Shown here piece by piece: positions 45,692 through 56,216 of a stretch of DNA of 64,000 nt. The DNA lies in contig NZ_CP046252.1 in assembly GCF_009720145.1 (NCBI RefSeq), positions 2,170,001 through 2,234,000 on the forward strand, in the 5' to 3' direction. The stretch comes from Sphingobium sp. CAP-1 (lineage in GTDB: Bacteria > Pseudomonadota > Alphaproteobacteria > Sphingomonadales > Sphingomonadaceae). Within the stretch, counting starts at the first letter, position 1, and each line of letters starts with the position of its first letter. The notes below the pieces were generated by a model. That model was not told where the DNA came from. It saw nothing but the letters and a program-made list of their open reading frames with translations, and made no database searches. The position numbers and the translations under genes are program-made.

Positions 45692-48600
45692 ATGCGCTTT
45701 GTCGAAAATGGCCCATCACTGCCTGCCCACCTGCTGCAGGAACAAAGCCAGGGGAATGTGATCTTCTTCTGCGGCGCCGGGGTGTCGATGCCCGCCGGGC
45801 TCGACAGCTTCTGGGCGCTGACCAACCGCATCATCGATACGCTTGACGCGACCAAGGCACGCAAGGCTCTGGCCGACAAGGAAAGCTTCGATCGCGTGTT
45901 CAACGTGCTCGTGCGCGAGTTCGGACGCGAGGAAATCGACAGCCAGATCTATGCCGCACTCGGTGCCGGCAAGCCGCGTACGCTCAAACATCATCGCGAT
46001 ATCCTCGCGCTGTCGCGCGGGGCGAGCGGCAATCCCCAAATCGTCACCACCAATTTCGATAGGCTGTTCGAACAAGTCGGACGGGATGTTCGGCCGATCG
46101 TTCCGCCCGGTCTGCCCGACGTCGAACTCAATCAGCCGATCCGTGGCGTTGTCTATCTGCACGGGCGCCTGGTCGATCCGCGGCAGCCTGAGGAAATCCC
46201 GAGTTACGTCATCGGCAGCAGCGACTTTGGCCGAGCCTATCTCGCCGAAGGATGGGCAACACGCTTCGTGAAGGCGCTGCGTGAAAAGTACACGATCGTA
46301 TTGCTCGGCTACAGCGCGGACGATCCGCCGATGCGCTACCTGCTCGAGGGCCTCAACGTCCGTGCGGGCGTCATCTACCAGTCACCGATTTACGTCTTTA
46401 CTGACCGATCGACCGACGACGCGGAGGAAATCTGGCAGGATCGTGGGGTCACACCGATCTGCTACACGCCCGACAAAACACACTCGGCATTGTGGCGGAC
46501 CATCGCCGGCTGGGCAAAGGCGGCGCGCTCACCAGATCGCTGGACCGATGAGGTTCTGGCGCTGGCGCGCCGGTCACCGGCCGACCTCAAGCCGTTCCAG
46601 CGCGGCCAGGTCGTCCAACTGGTCAGCACGACGAAAGGCGCGAAGGCGTTCGCCGATGCCGATCCGGCACCGAGTGCGGAATGGCTGTCGGTGTTCGACC
46701 CGAACGTCCGTTACCTCGCCCCGGGGCAGGAATCGCGCAACAACGATGCCAAAGAGATTGATCCGCAGGATTTCTACGGACTGGACGACGATCCCTTGCG
46801 GCCTTCGCCCAATGAGCGGCGGACGGTTCCCGAAAACGCGCGCAACCCCCTCGCTTGGCAGAAAGGGGATGGCGTCCAGCCGGAGCGCATGACGCTGCAG
46901 GGCGGCAGTGCGTTGTGGCATTATCCCCTTCCAGACCGCCTCCATCATCTGGCGCGTTGGTTCGGCACGCAAAGTCACGAGCCAGCCGCCTTGTGGTGGG
47001 CGTCAGCCTACTATCGTCCCAATCCCCATTTGCTCTGGTTCGTCTCTAACCGGGTGCGCAGCCGGTACGGCAAGGAGATGCCGCCTACCGCGCAGACGCT
47101 TTGGAGCCTTTATCTCGAGGCGCTCGACATGCTGCCTGAGGAGGAACGCAGCGACCGCTGGTTCGCGTTCGAAGGCATGCTCAAGAGGTCCGGCTGGACA
47201 CCGGCAGTGGCGCGGTTCTTCGAGCGCTGCGTCACACCCTTTGTCGAAATCTCCAGGCCATTCATGTCGCCGCCGCGTCCGCCGCTTGAGGATTGGGACC
47301 AATTGCGACTTCGCGACGTCGTCGATCTCAAGGTGGCATCACTCGACCGGCACAATCATGACGTGAAGTGCCCGCCCGAGGCGCTGGCGGCAGGTCGCCC
47401 AGATCATCCGGGGATCGCTCGAGCGCATCTCTGCGCTGCTCGACGAAATCGGCGACCTTTTCTGGCATCCGCCCACGTTGTTGCCGGAGGCGGATAAAGA
47501 TGGATTCTCTGGCAAGAAGTCTCATATCGTCCTGTGGTTCAGGACGATATACCTCGCCCTGGTCGCGCACGATCTCGACCTTGCGCGCCGGGAATTCCTC
47601 GCTTGGTCACCCTCCGAGACGCGCATCTTCCCCAAGTTCCGGCTGTGGGCCGCGGCCGATCCGAACATCGCCACCGCGGCGGAGGCGCTGGCGATCATTG
47701 TGTCGCTCCCGCGCGAAACGATGTGGAATACCTATATAGTCAGCGCGAATTGCTCCACCTAATAAAAGCCCGATGGGGCGAATGGTCCTACCGACAGAAG
47801 CGGACGGTTGAGCGGCTATTGGAAGCTGGCCCGCCAACCTATCGCGACGAAAAGCGCCGACAATATCGCGAGCGACGCGCCGCCTATGCCGCCACAAACC
47901 TACGTTGGCTCGAACTGCAGCATTGTCAGTTGACCGCCGCGGGCCAGCACGCCCTCGCCAAGCTCAAGCTGATCCATCCCAAATGGAACGACAGCTGGGC
48001 GGATGACGCCGACGACAGTCATGACGGCCGCGGCGGCTGGGTGCGGGAGATCAGCGATCCCGGCGATCTCGATCTCCTGCCGCTCGATCAGGTGATTGAC
48101 ACCGCGCTGGCGCGCACCAAGCGGCCGATGCGGGAGCTCGCAAGCTATCACCCGTTCCGCGGACTGGTCGAAGAACATCCCTACAAGGCGCTGGCGGCGC
48201 TCCGCGCCGCCTATCGCAAAGGCGCATTTCCCCAAGAGCTGTGGAGCGACCTCTTCAGCAAATGGCCGGAGAATACGACGCCGAGGCTGCAATGCCTGCT
48301 GGGCCGATCATTCATTAAGCTCAGCCCGGCACAGGCGATCACGCTGCGTTTCGACGCACCGCGCTGGCTCGAAAAGCAGCTGCCCGCGCTCTACACGCAT
48401 AGCCGTACCAACGCGCTTGCCATCTTCGACGGCTTCCTGCAGCACTTCCTGTCGAGCCCGCCCGATGCCACCGACAGCGGAATCGGGACGACGACGATCG
48501 CCGGGGTAGAGCAACAGCAATCGGAAGTGTCGGTCAGCAAGGCGATCAACAGTCCGATCGGGGCATTGGCCCAGGCGCTGTGGGAACTCACGCCGAAGAA

Positions 48601-48997
48601 GGCCAAACGCCACGGCTCGCTAAACCGCAACCTCGCCAGCCGCTTCGAGCGGCTCGCAGCTGCCCCCGGTCACGGCGGCGGCCATGCCGTTGCCGTCCTG
48701 ACCCAGCATATGGGCTGGATCGACTATTGCTTCCATGACTGGGCGGAGGCGTTCTTGCTGCCGATGTTCAGTCGACCATCCCTCCCGAACGGCCTGATGG
48801 CTCGCCTTAATGCAACGCCATGCCGCGCCCTTGGCAACAGCTCAAGGCGCCGATGCTCAAGATCCTGAAGAGCGAGCCGGCTGGACGCTCGACGAACAGG
48901 AGCGCGACTATTTTGGCTGCTGCTGTCTGGTTGTCGCGACCTGTCCGATTTTGCGCCGCTGTTCAGCTTCGAAGAGTACGCGATGCCTCAAGATTGA
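45692..48997 (+). pseudogene. SIR2-domain defence protein, frameshifted
   Basis: The N-terminal ~570 residues are intact and contain a SIR2-like NADase fold: GAGVSMPAG at 28-36, TTNFDRLF at 119-126 and VVYLHGRL at 153-160, followed by IVLLGYSADDPPMRYLLEG. Coding then moves to another frame near 47385 (ERISALLDEIGDLFWHPPTL), returns near 47735 (SQRELLHLIKARWGEWSYRQ), shifts again near 48815 and once more near 48915 before a stop at 48997. Read through, the gene would encode roughly 1100 residues. SIR2 effectors deplete NAD during phage infection. The shifts imply inactivation of the C-terminal sensor part, or sequencing error. The start at 45692 is preferred over 45611. Confidence 0.75.
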
Positions 48998-49740
48998 CGA
49001 CATCTGCGCCGCGGATTCTCTGGAGCTGGGCAATAGCTCCAGGAGCGATGGTCAATGGGTCGAGTTTATAACCGTTCATCGAGAACAGCTGCCCGCCCTG
49101 CGCTATCAGCACGAACACCGCGGCTTTCGTCCAGATCGAACAGCAGGCGACATTTTCCCGACCGTGAAGACGATCCTGCCTGATCCGCCCGGTCCAAACG
49201 CTGACATGCGACCTATCGCATCTCGAGGGACCGCGAGGATAGGAGAATATCGCGCAACCACCCGCAAGTAGCGATGCGATTGCTCAACGCATCACGCCCG
49301 ATGACCCGCCCGCATGCCCTATGAACTGGCGGGCGCGCTCGAGCACTTGCCGAGCTCGATGGGCATTAAGGACATGCCGGAATACCGTCGTTTGAAAGAC
49401 CTACTCGATTAAGACCAACGATGGCCGAACGACGCTATCGCCGAACCTGGGTTACCGTGGCTGATATAAGGGCGTACATTGGTCGGTTTGAGAACCTCCC
49501 AAGCAGCCCTCGCCGGATGTAATCGGTTGTCAACGAAACGACGGCAGATATCATGCTGGCGTGTTTGCGGCGATCAGATCGGCGCGGCGAGAAGGTAGGA
49601 TCCAGAGCGGCTTGCTGGATATTAGGATAGGAAGAAGAAGGATGCAGTCGCTTCTCGATGGAGCTTTAGCGAGGATCACATCCAACTGATCGTGGAGGCG
49701 CACTGTCTAAACACGGCCGCATCGCGATGCGCGCGGTGGC
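48998..49740. other. Stretch without an intact gene
   Basis: About 740 bases after the SIR2 relic. A short frame at 49314-49412 encodes 32 residues ending RRLKDLLD and may be the tail of a lost gene. No RNA gene or repeat was recognised. Confidence 0.35.
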
Positions 49741-50650
49741 ATGTGCGGTACGGTATATTTCTTCGACCAGGGCGAAAATGTGCATCCGCGGTGGGTTGTT
49801 GCAAGGTTCGCGCGTTCCGCGCGAGGATCGAGCCGAGCGCAACAAGCGTTCTTGCGGGAGATCGAAATCCAGCATCGCACTTTTTACCACCGTTTCGTCT
49901 GTTGGCCGTTCACTATAGAATGGTCCTGGATACCCCCGTGGCCTTGTATCGGGCGCATGACGGCGACTTGGCGCAGTGGATCCCACGCCCAGAATTCTCT
50001 TCTGCGAGCCGACTAGCCGTCCTCGTATATCTATGTTCTGCGCTTCGCCATTGTCGAACGCGAGGAGTCGCCTGCCACCAAGACCTGAAACCTCAAAACG
50101 TTCTTATGCGGAACGTCGTCGAAGCCTGCGGGAAGCTAGCGGTTCCGACGTTTTGAATTCCCGATGCTGGCAGATTTCGGCTTGGCCAACGCCGGCATCG
50201 ATTTTCAGAACGCCGAGGTGCGAGGCCCTACATGGCGCCGGAGCAGTGGCTCCAGAAGGTCGCCATCGGTGAGTCGGACGTGTTCGCACTCCGGGTGATC
50301 ATCTACGAGGTCATGACGGTGGATTGCATCCCTACGGTGGGATAACTCGAGAGTGGTGGCCCGAACCCGCTGAGGGTAGATCCAAGAAGTGGCTGCGCCC
50401 AGAAACTTGGGAGAAGTGGGCGAAAGCGGGAAATCCCGATTGCGCCCGCGACGTTCCTAGTCGATGGTGTCGAAGACATCGCGCGTAGCTGCATGGCACC
50501 CGATCCAGCCGCCCGCCCCACCTTGGAGCAGGTTTCGGCCCAATTGATCGCTGTCCTCCAAGAGCACGATGATGCTGCCAGCAAGCAGGCAGCGTTCAAG
50601 CCTTCCACGCGGACAATGATCCGACCGACGAAACGTGGCCATATCGCGAC
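49741..50650 (+). pseudogene. Hanks-type Ser/Thr kinase, decayed
   Basis: Pieces in different frames follow the order of a eukaryotic-like kinase: VYFFDQGENVHPRWVVARFA (N-lobe, with Arg where VAIK has Lys), QQAFLREIEIQHRTFYH, then VACHQDLKPQNVLMRN (catalytic loop H-x-D-L-K-P-x-N), MLADFGLANAGIDF (DFG), PYMAPEQWLQKVAIGESDVF (APE) and IARSCMAPDPAARPTLEQV (helix with the conserved Arg). At least three frame changes and stops separate them. The gene is clearly broken as given. Such kinases occur in multi-gene defence and signalling cassettes. Confidence 0.7.
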
Positions 50651-50796
50651 CAGCAGCTCGAACGTACGCGTGGATCCCTACTTGAGTATAACTGATGCCC
50701 TAAACCCGAGCGCGCCGCCTACGTGGGGCTGCCGCAGCCAAAATTGCATCTCCCCCCGAGCGGCGATCACGGCGTTATCACAACATCGACGGGCGA

Positions 50797-51415
50797 ATGT
50801 CAGCTTCTGCCAGAGCGGCCGTTCGCGCGCCCAACGTCGAATGCCTTGAATGGTCGACTGCTGTCGAAAACAAACGCCGGATCGTGGGACAAAGCCGTCA
50901 ACGTCATCGTCAACGGAAACGGCCGCTCTTGGTGTGGAGCCGACGTTTGCTGACCCCGATGTACCACCATCTATTACCCGCGATGTTGTCGTTTGCTGAC
51001 GGACTTTTCCTAGAGTTATGCTTCGAGATACCGTTCCGCTCTTCACTGTTTGTGAACCAGCACACAGGCGTCCATATGCGCAAGATTCTCGAAGCCATGA
51101 ACGCCAGCGGCATGTTCGGGCCTATCAAGGAGTCCTCGCTCGACATTCTCTCCCCGAAGAAGCGCAACGCGGTCTGCGAAAATCTGATTCGGACGGCTGT
51201 GAATGTCTGGCACCGGGAGGCCAAGACGTTCGAGTTCGAGATGCGGGGCGAAGTCTGCAAGGCCGTAGCGCGGGACACATAGGACGATGGCACGGAACTG
51301 TCCGTGGGTCATGATCGGCGACTGTGACCTCTTCGTATCCGGCTTTTACGAAAACGACAGCCTCACCTACCAGGGGCCGAAGGGCAAGCGGACCCTAGCT
51401 GAGAAATTGGTATAG
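50797..51415 (+). pseudogene. Fragments of an unrecognised gene
   Basis: A frame at 50797-51282 contains YHHLLPAMLSFADGLFLELC and RKILEAMNASGMFGPIKESS, and a second one at 51311-51415 encodes MIGDCDLFVSGFYENDSLTY. The two look like parts of one protein interrupted near 51285. I do not recognise the family. They follow the decayed kinase on the same strand and may have belonged to its operon. Confidence 0.4.
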
Positions 51416-51470
51416 TGTAAACTCCGCTAGGAGGTCATCGGCCTTGGCGGCATCGTCGTCATCAGGTCTT

Positions 51471-53587
51471 CTACAATAGAGCGTTCGAACGGATCGAGGT
51501 CGGAGTCCGGATCCTGAGCCGCCAGGAAAAGAAGATCGACTGCCTCGCTGAGCGTCGTTGGACCATCTCCTGCATATTCAGCCGTTTGGTGGTTTCCGGG
51601 GGCACTCCGTATTCGTCGAGTGCGAAAAGACTGGAGTTCATAAAAAGGCTCGCTGCCCTGGATGCGAATGTCGAATAGTCGCCAACCGTCTCCCGTCCGT
51701 TCCGCGTCAGAACCTCGGCCTGGATGTTACTGATCGCCAGCAGGCTTCGGGGGAATGTGTAGGAGACGTAGCGCCGCATAAATTTGAGGGCCTGTTCGAC
51801 CGATTCGCTTACAGATTGGAAGAAGGCACGGTTTGCGACCCTGTGGTCTATGTAGGACCTGAACGTCTTCGCAAGCCGCAATCGATCCAGTTCGGCCTTC
51901 AACCCCATTCCGGACGTGACGCCGTAGCGGCTCAGGGCGTAACCATCGAAATGATCGTGGATCATCTCGCACACCTTCAGCAGCTGGAAGGGCTTAGGCA
52001 TGCCCGACCACACGAGGGCGTCCTCCAGATTGAGTAGGTCGCGGACGATATGCGCGTGAACGGCATATTGTCGGTCGAGGGTACATGCCGATTCAATCGA
52101 AGGGTCTCCATCGAAAGGGGCTTTCCCTTTCGATGTCCAGGACGCGCTGTCTTGAGATCGGCGCGAGGTCCTCGTCATCCAGCTCCAGCAGTAGTGCGGC
52201 AGGTGTGTTCTCGTTCTGCAGGCCGACACCGATCTCCACGGACATCGTCTCATCCGGCGGTGCGGCTTCGAGGACGAAGACCTTGCCGATGAAATACTTG
52301 CGCATGCGGCCGGCTCGGCCTGCGATGTTGCGGAAGGTGAAGGCGTCGAAGCCTGTGTTCTCGACCCGCCGATCGTAGATGATGACATTCTCAGCGACCG
52401 TGTTGATGCCCTCGATGAGGGTGGTCGTGCAGATGATGATCTTGATCTCGCCGGAGTCGAAGGCGCGAATGATGTATTGTTGGATCGCCCGTGGAACGTT
52501 GCCATGGTGTATCCCGATTCCATGCTCCAGCGCTTTTGTGAGGATCCATTCCTCTGGATACTCGCGTCTTAGCCATTCGACTGCGGCGCGCGTGGACGCG
52601 GCCTTTCCGAGATCGCCATGCTCAAGCAGATACTCCGCCAGGGATGTCGCCCGTGGAGGCGACTGGCAGTAGACGAGCGTGGGGAAGTGAGTTGGCCGCA
52701 TAGCTCGACGAGCTTCTCCTTGCGGGCATCCCCTTTCTCGGGAGGTCGAACTGAACGATGTCGAGTGCCACCGTCGAGAATTCCGACGGGACGAATACCG
52801 GATTGTAACGCGCTGCGATGCCCGCCACTCCGCTGACATGTGGGCCTATGAGGTAGAACTTCGCACCTTGACCCGCGAGGCGCGCAAAGACCAGATTGAG
52901 GTCGACGGAACGCTCAGGCTCCTTCTCGTCGATCTCCAGCTTGTAGAATTCGTCGATGACGAAGAACTCCACTTTGTCCAGATCCTTGCGCGCGAGTGCC
53001 CTTTCCTGTGTGAGGACGAATATGACCGGCCTGCTGAAGTCGGTTTGCTGCGTCGGGTGTGTGACGACCTCGTGCGTCTGGGCGAAGCGGCGACCCAGCC
53101 GGCGTCGGGTCTCATCGATCAGGGCGATGGTCGGGACGATTATGGCGATTACGTTGTAGAGACCGGAAGCGATGACCGCGTCCACCACCATGCTCTTGCC
53201 CACGCTGGTTGTGGCGCTCAGCACCACGTTCCTGCCGGCAACGAGATCGCGGTAGATCTGCAACTGCAGCGTATGGAAAAAGTAGTCTTCCTCGTCTGGA
53301 ATCGGCGCCCGGTGGGCTTCCATGAGGTAGTGGTCGTCCAATGATCGGGCATTGTCCGGATCGGCATAGGGTATCAGGCCGACGGAGCGGATCAGACCGT
53401 CCAGCAGCGGATGGAAGTCGTCCCGCAACAGGTCCTTTGCGGCCAGCATGCGGATCACAAGTTCCCGCGCGGCCGGTTGGGTGGCGACGTCGTTGGCGAG
53501 CGCGCTGATGGTTTGAAGCGCATCGAAGGCCATTCCCGGAGGCAGTGTCCGCGAGGATAGTGCCGATTTTATCTCCGCCTCGGTCAC
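51471..53587 (-). pseudogene. hamB: Hachiman-like helicase HamB, frameshifted
   Basis: Three overlapping frames make up a superfamily 2 helicase. The first, from 53587, has ATTSVGKSMVVDAVI (motif I), FVLTQERAL and FFVIDEFYKL (motif II, DEFY). Near 52720 coding shifts to a frame with TLVYCQSPPRATSLAEYLLE, GIGIHHGNVPRAIQQYIIRA, ICTTTLIEGINTVAENVIIY and FRNIAGRAGRM (motifs IV-VI). Near 52105 it shifts again to DPSIESACTLDRQYAVHAHI and runs to 51471. The start overlaps the hamA stop by four bases. In Hachiman systems HamB senses DNA damage or phage intermediates and releases HamA. As written it cannot make a full helicase. Confidence 0.72.
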
Positions 53588-55212
53588 CGGTCAGCCTTTA
53601 GGGTCGTTTCGAACAGGCCGGAAAGCGTGTTTGCGCATTCGACCGGTATCAGGAAGATGTGGATTCTGAAGTCGCGCAGATCGGTGTCCAGTTCGGCCTG
53701 GATGGCGGCGGACACCTCGTTGGCCTCCTGTCTGAGGCCGTCGAGATAGTCATGCGTGAATCCTTCCGCGAGCACGTCGCTGTCATACGCGATGAGCAGT
53801 GGAATGTGCAGAACGGACAGCAGGTCGTCTATCTTGCCGTTGGCGGCCATCGAACGGCCAAGGTTGTGCTCGCTGAGGTGAGCCGGATGTCGTAGCTGCA
53901 GGATTATCTTCCGCTCGCGCCGCAGGATCTCGCGGTCAAGGCCAGACCTAAGTGCTTCTGCCACCGCCGCGGGCATACTCTCCCGATCCGTAACGGTCGT
54001 CAGTCGGCTCTGGCCGAGCCAGAGCTGATCGCCGGCATCGTCCAGCACCACGTGGGCGCTGCCGAAAACGAGGCGACCGCCGTTCATATGGAAGATCTTG
54101 CAGGCGATCGGTTCCGAACAGTGATGGTGCCTCAGCAGCGCGTGCAGCATGAGCTCCGCAAGCAGTTCCCTCGCATGTAGGCCGCCATGCGCTTCGCAAG
54201 CCTCAACTGCGCGTGTCAGCAGGCTTCGTGCGTTGAGTTGGTCTAGGTTGGCGAGGACCGTAGGCGGGAGCACAACTTCAGGAATCCAGTCGAGCAGGTG
54301 GTCGACGAGTTCGCGGCATCTCCATTCGCCGCCGTCGAATTCCACATCCCAGCCGGAAACCGTCCGATTGTCCGATGTGCCGGCCCCGCGGTGGAATTCG
54401 GAGAAGAACTCCTCGGACCGGACCCGGTAGACCTTGATGGTTCGTCGGGTCTCCGCGGCGAACAATGCGATTTGGTTCCTCCACCATCCGGTGGCGGTGG
54501 CGCGGGAGATGCACTTCTTCTCAGGAGCGTGAACCCGCGAGGCGTCACCGGCGTCGATGACCATTCCAAGCAGGTCGGCGTAGCTGGTCTCTATTTCGGT
54601 TACGTGGGGCCTCTCTCCATGATTGCCGGCGAGTTTAAGCAGTCGCAGCCGGTTATGCCCCGCGAGCTTCTCCATATCGGGTTCGACCTGCCAGAGCAGT
54701 TGCTTCGCCCAGTCGACGAGCGTTCGTCCCTTCGGCGACTTGAACTTGGGAAACTTCTTCTCGAATGGGCCGGTTGCTGCCGCCATGAGGGACGCGCGGC
54801 TGGATCGCTCGCCCCTCGGGATCTTGAAATGGACCAGAGGGGATCTGGGCTCGCGGACGGTGACGAGGCGGAAGCTGGGAACGGCGTCATGGGCATCGCA
54901 GGCGAGTGAACGCTCGGCGATTGACGTGCCTTCCCGACTGTCGGTGCGCTGCAGAAGCTCCTGCATGCTCCATTTGGAGTCACCGTCGGTCGTCTTGACC
55001 TGCACATACTCATGGGCTTCCACCGCGTCCACCATCCGTCGAATGGTAACATCGTCCGCTGTCTCGCATTCTATCTGCACGATCGTCGGCTCGACCAGCA
55101 TGTCGATGACGAGGCTGGCTGCGACGTGGTCCTGGAACTTCTGCCCCCGCCTTCCCGAGACACCGCCCGCGTCCGAAGCTGTTTCGGGATCTATAAGGCT
55201 GATGAGCGGCAT
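53584..55212 (-). CDS. hamA: HamA-like protein with extra N-terminal DUF4297-like nuclease domain
   Basis: A 542-residue protein from the ATG at 55212. Residues about 18-75 (GRRGQKFQDHVAASLVIDML, VQIECETADDV, YVQVKTTDG with Lys73) look like a DUF4297/Cap4-type PD-(D/E)xK nuclease. Residues about 345-540 match the DUF1837/HamA C-terminal domain: LLAELMLHALLRHHH, DQLWLGQSRL, IPLLIAYDSDVLAEG and FRIHIFLIPV. At 398-404 WLGQSRL stands where active HamA has a G-E-x-K motif, so Glu and Lys are replaced by Gln and Arg and this domain is probably catalytically dead. The nuclease function may have moved to the N-terminal domain. It overlaps hamB. The assignment as Hachiman-like is from memory of the family. 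Confidence 0.65.
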   Translation of the reverse strand: MPLISLIDPETASDAGGVSGRRGQKFQDHVAASLVIDMLVEPTIVQIECETADDVTIRRMVDAVEAHEYVQVKTTDGDSKWSMQELLQRTDSREGTSIAERSLACDAHDAVPSFRLVTVREPRSPLVHFKIPRGERSSRASLMAAATGPFEKKFPKFKSPKGRTLVDWAKQLLWQVEPDMEKLAGHNRLRLLKLAGNHGERPHVTEIETSYADLLGMVIDAGDASRVHAPEKKCISRATATGWWRNQIALFAAETRRTIKVYRVRSEEFFSEFHRGAGTSDNRTVSGWDVEFDGGEWRCRELVDHLLDWIPEVVLPPTVLANLDQLNARSLLTRAVEACEAHGGLHARELLAELMLHALLRHHHCSEPIACKIFHMNGGRLVFGSAHVVLDDAGDQLWLGQSRLTTVTDRESMPAAVAEALRSGLDREILRRERKIILQLRHPAHLSEHNLGRSMAANGKIDDLLSVLHIPLLIAYDSDVLAEGFTHDYLDGLRQEANEVSAAIQAELDTDLRDFRIHIFLIPVECANTLSGLFETTLKADR

Positions 55213-55328
55213 GGCGGTCTTGGTTCTACCTTGTGACGTTTCGCAATGCCTCAACCTGCCGGTGCTTTGAGTTAAACGTCAAGAAGCCTATGCATTCGGA
55301 CGGTTTATTCGGCGAGGGTAAGACACGA

Positions 55329-56072
55329 ATGGCAAAAAAACCTGTAAGCCTCAGTAATGGAAGGTCTTGGCCGTCCCGGGGAGCGGCAATTGACTACTTC
55401 CGTGAACTGCGCGACCGCTATCCGGTTGGTGCAACCGTGTCGGATCCGGCAGATCATGATGACCTGATAGCGCTGCTCCGGCGTTACGACATGTGCGGCC
55501 TTGACGGTCCAAGCAAGATCGGGGTGGGGGTGGACCGGTTCGAGACCCGGTTGAACATCACCAACGGGGGTAGAAATGTGGGCTTCTGGGTTGTCCGGCT
55601 GGACGGTAGCGAAACGGACTTCAGCTTCATCCGGGCAGTGAACGAAGCTCCCAAAGGGGTCCTTGATCAGCTCGTCGATGCCTGTCGAACAGTCGTTCAG
55701 GCTGAGTTGCAGAGCGCGCGCATCGCATATTTCGCGATGCACGCGGATCGATCCGGAAGCGTGGTGTGCGCAGTCTCCGGCGACCGCATTTCCGAGCGCG
55801 ATTGCGGACTGGAATATGCCGGGCGGGGATTTTCTGAACTGGTCGGCGATTTCGCTGTCGCGCAAGGGTGGCAAGACGGCATCCCGGAAGGCGTTCTGAG
55901 CGCACCAGCCGACGCACAGACGACGACGACGTTTGCAAGCCCGTCGTATGCGGCCACGTTTCGTGAGTTTCACCGAACCACTGCCCGTGTCCGCGTCGTC
56001 TCCAAGAAGATCGTTAGGCAGCGGCACAACGGGCTGCAGACCGGGGAGGAGGCGAAGTATCTCGAACTTTAA
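55329..56072 (+). CDS. DUF3223 protein
   Basis: A 247-residue protein from the ATG at 55329 (MAKKPVSLSNGRSWPSRGAA). Residues about 6-115 fit DUF3223: LSNGRSWPSRGAAIDYFREL, DHDDLIALLRRYD, IGVGVDRFETRLNITNGGRN and FWVVRLDGSETDFSFIRAV. The domain is often found with HNH or other nuclease domains in defence islands. The C-terminal half is not recognised. It is divergent from the hamA gene with 116 bases between starts. Confidence 0.7.
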   Translation: MAKKPVSLSNGRSWPSRGAAIDYFRELRDRYPVGATVSDPADHDDLIALLRRYDMCGLDGPSKIGVGVDRFETRLNITNGGRNVGFWVVRLDGSETDFSFIRAVNEAPKGVLDQLVDACRTVVQAELQSARIAYFAMHADRSGSVVCAVSGDRISERDCGLEYAGRGFSELVGDFAVAQGWQDGIPEGVLSAPADAQTTTTFASPSYAATFREFHRTTARVRVVSKKIVRQRHNGLQTGEEAKYLEL

Positions 56073-56216
56073 CGCAGTTGTGTCCGCCCCCGATCTGAAT
56101 AGATCATCAGCATCGCAGAGTAGCGTCACGTGCAATCTCTGTGTGGATTTTTGTGTTAATACGTGGACGCGGTCACGGCGATCGCCGAGGGTTGAGTGCG
56201 CCCATCCAGCGAAAGA

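Noticed and set aside
55305..56135. A 276-codon frame antisense to the DUF3223 gene
   Set aside because: The plus strand matches DUF3223 over more than 100 residues, while the antisense product shows no family features.
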